From a virus, in the IMG/VR virus record IMGVR_UViG_3300044701_001532, positions 1 through 32,247 of that record: DNA of 32,247 bases; one strand, 5' to 3'. The notes below the pieces were generated by a model. That model made no database searches. It was given only the letters and a program-made list of their open reading frames with translations, and was not told the origin of the DNA. The first letter of the stretch is position 1. Every line of letters begins with the position of its first letter. Made by a program: the position numbers and the translations under genes. Shown piece after piece: positions 31,827-32,247 of this stretch.

Positions 31827-32007
31827 TTTTATTATCCTTTGTTATATTAGTTATTTGAACACCATTATCTAACATATCAAAGTTTAATTCGTCACCTATA
31901 TTCCAATCAAGCACATCAATCAATTCTTCTGGTATTTCAATGACTGCATCACCATTATCTAGTATTTCTAGAACTTTGGATTCATACTTTTTCAATTGCA
32001 ACACCAC
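31756..32007 (-). CDS. AbrB-like DNA-binding domain protein
   Basis: An 83-residue protein whose first 50 residues match the swapped-hairpin AbrB pattern: a strand (ESKVLEILDNGDAVIEIP), EELIDVLDWNIGDELNF, and a final strand (GVQITN). These proteins bind DNA as dimers and serve as regulators or antitoxins. The remaining 30 residues are basic, polar and look disordered. They are encoded where the gene overlaps the endolysin gene. The start is GTG at 32007 or 32004; GGAG lies four or seven bases upstream. It could regulate the late lysin or be a host-control factor. No toxin partner is adjacent. Confidence 0.75.
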   Translation of the reverse strand: MVLQLKKYESKVLEILDNGDAVIEIPEELIDVLDWNIGDELNFDMLDNGVQITNITKDNKNGPKTKTQRKLHIVGDGKERNSS

Positions 32008-32247
32008 ATTTCTCCAAAAATTTTAAGCCATCTTCTGTTCTATAAGTATTTCTGTAGAAGATTTTTCTGATACCAGATTGAAAAAGAGACTTTGCACATT
32101 CTATACATGGTGCATGAGTAATAAACATGTCTGCACCATCAGAAGAGTTTGTCGATCTGGCAACTTTACTGATTGCATTTATCTCTGCATGAATGACTTC
32201 TTTCTTAGTTTTTAGTATTGGACCATCACCTTGTAAGTATGGTAATG
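31982..32247 (-). CDS. Deoxycytidylate-type deaminase (partial, C-terminal part)
   Basis: The gene enters from the right edge; 87 residues are visible. HAEINAI carries the zinc-binding histidine and catalytic glutamate, and APCIECAK carries the two zinc-binding cysteines (PCxxC). Together these are the signature of cytidine/deoxycytidylate deaminases. The dCMP form is typical of T4-like phages (T4 gene cd): it makes dUMP, the substrate of ThyX encoded at 2650. The N-terminus is outside the window. It overlaps the AbrB-like gene by about 26 bases. Confidence 0.9.
   Translation of the reverse strand, partial: LPYLQGDGPILKTKKEVIHAEINAISKVARSTNSSDGADMFITHAPCIECAKSLFQSGIRKIFYRNTYRTEDGLKFLEKCGVAIEKV

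Overview
The window is a gene-dense piece of a T4-like (myovirus-type) bacteriophage genome. It carries a B-family DNA polymerase of the gp43 type, UvsX, a DnaB-type helicase (gp41-like), a gp61-type primase, class I ribonucleotide reductase, ThyX, a MazG-type hydrolase, a deoxycytidylate-type deaminase and a run of virion proteins. All recognised genes lie on the minus strand. Most adjacent genes overlap by 1-8 bases or sit 0-15 bases apart, and no gap exceeds about 120 bases. The DNA is AT-rich, with A/T-ending codons almost everywhere. Host-like genes (PstS, rubrerythrin, a DUF3501-type protein) look proteobacterial, and PstS looks beta-proteobacterial by eye. This host inference is weak. 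The overall gene set resembles marine and freshwater T4-like phages.

In transcription order, from the right edge to the left: (1) 32247-31350 holds the end of a dCMP deaminase, an AbrB-like protein and an M15 endolysin. (2) 31239-28981 is an auxiliary-metabolism block: a secreted phosphate-binding protein PstS, a 38-residue ORF coupled to it, then rubrerythrin and a DUF3501-type protein. (3) 28871-21930 is the replication block: MazG, two small proteins, DNA polymerase, a four-helix membrane protein, UvsX, a small protein and the replicative helicase. (4) 21933-16019 holds a 2OG-Fe(II) oxygenase, a DNA methyltransferase, a ligase-like nucleotidyltransferase, a small protein and a sugar set (glycosyltransferase, epimerase, short UDP-sugar dehydrogenase). 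(5) 15976-5676 is the virion block, dominated by long, charged, modular proteins. (6) 5679-4378 is a lysis cassette: overlapping inner- and outer-membrane spanins plus a tail-anchored coiled-coil protein. (7) 4339-1 holds primase, ThyX, NrdA, a class II aldolase-like protein and the start of NrdB.

The most interesting signal is a shared N-terminal tag of about 10 residues (roughly M-K/R-x-F-x-x-Y/F-L/I-x-E) on six proteins from 5676 to 20058. It resembles the capsid-targeting peptide of T4 internal head proteins, which the prohead protease cuts after L/I-x-E. The same proteins carry repeated internal acidic EEVELDE-type motifs that contain L-x-E or I-x-E. Two tagged proteins look like enzymes (a nucleotidyltransferase plus P-loop kinase fusion, and a ligase-like nucleotidyltransferase), and a third has a possible nuclease motif. 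This suggests a set of proteins packaged in the head, cut during maturation and possibly injected. Late-promoter-like NATAAATA elements 26-31 bases upstream of three virion-block genes support late expression.

A second strong signal is a 103-codon ORF with a clear ribosome binding site nested out of frame inside the nucleotidyltransferase-kinase gene. Its footprint has atypical codon use in both frames. A third is the phage-borne rubrerythrin plus DUF3501 pair, which in bacteria usually comes with an iron-sulfur protein that is absent here. No tRNA, CRISPR array, insertion sequence or integrase was seen.
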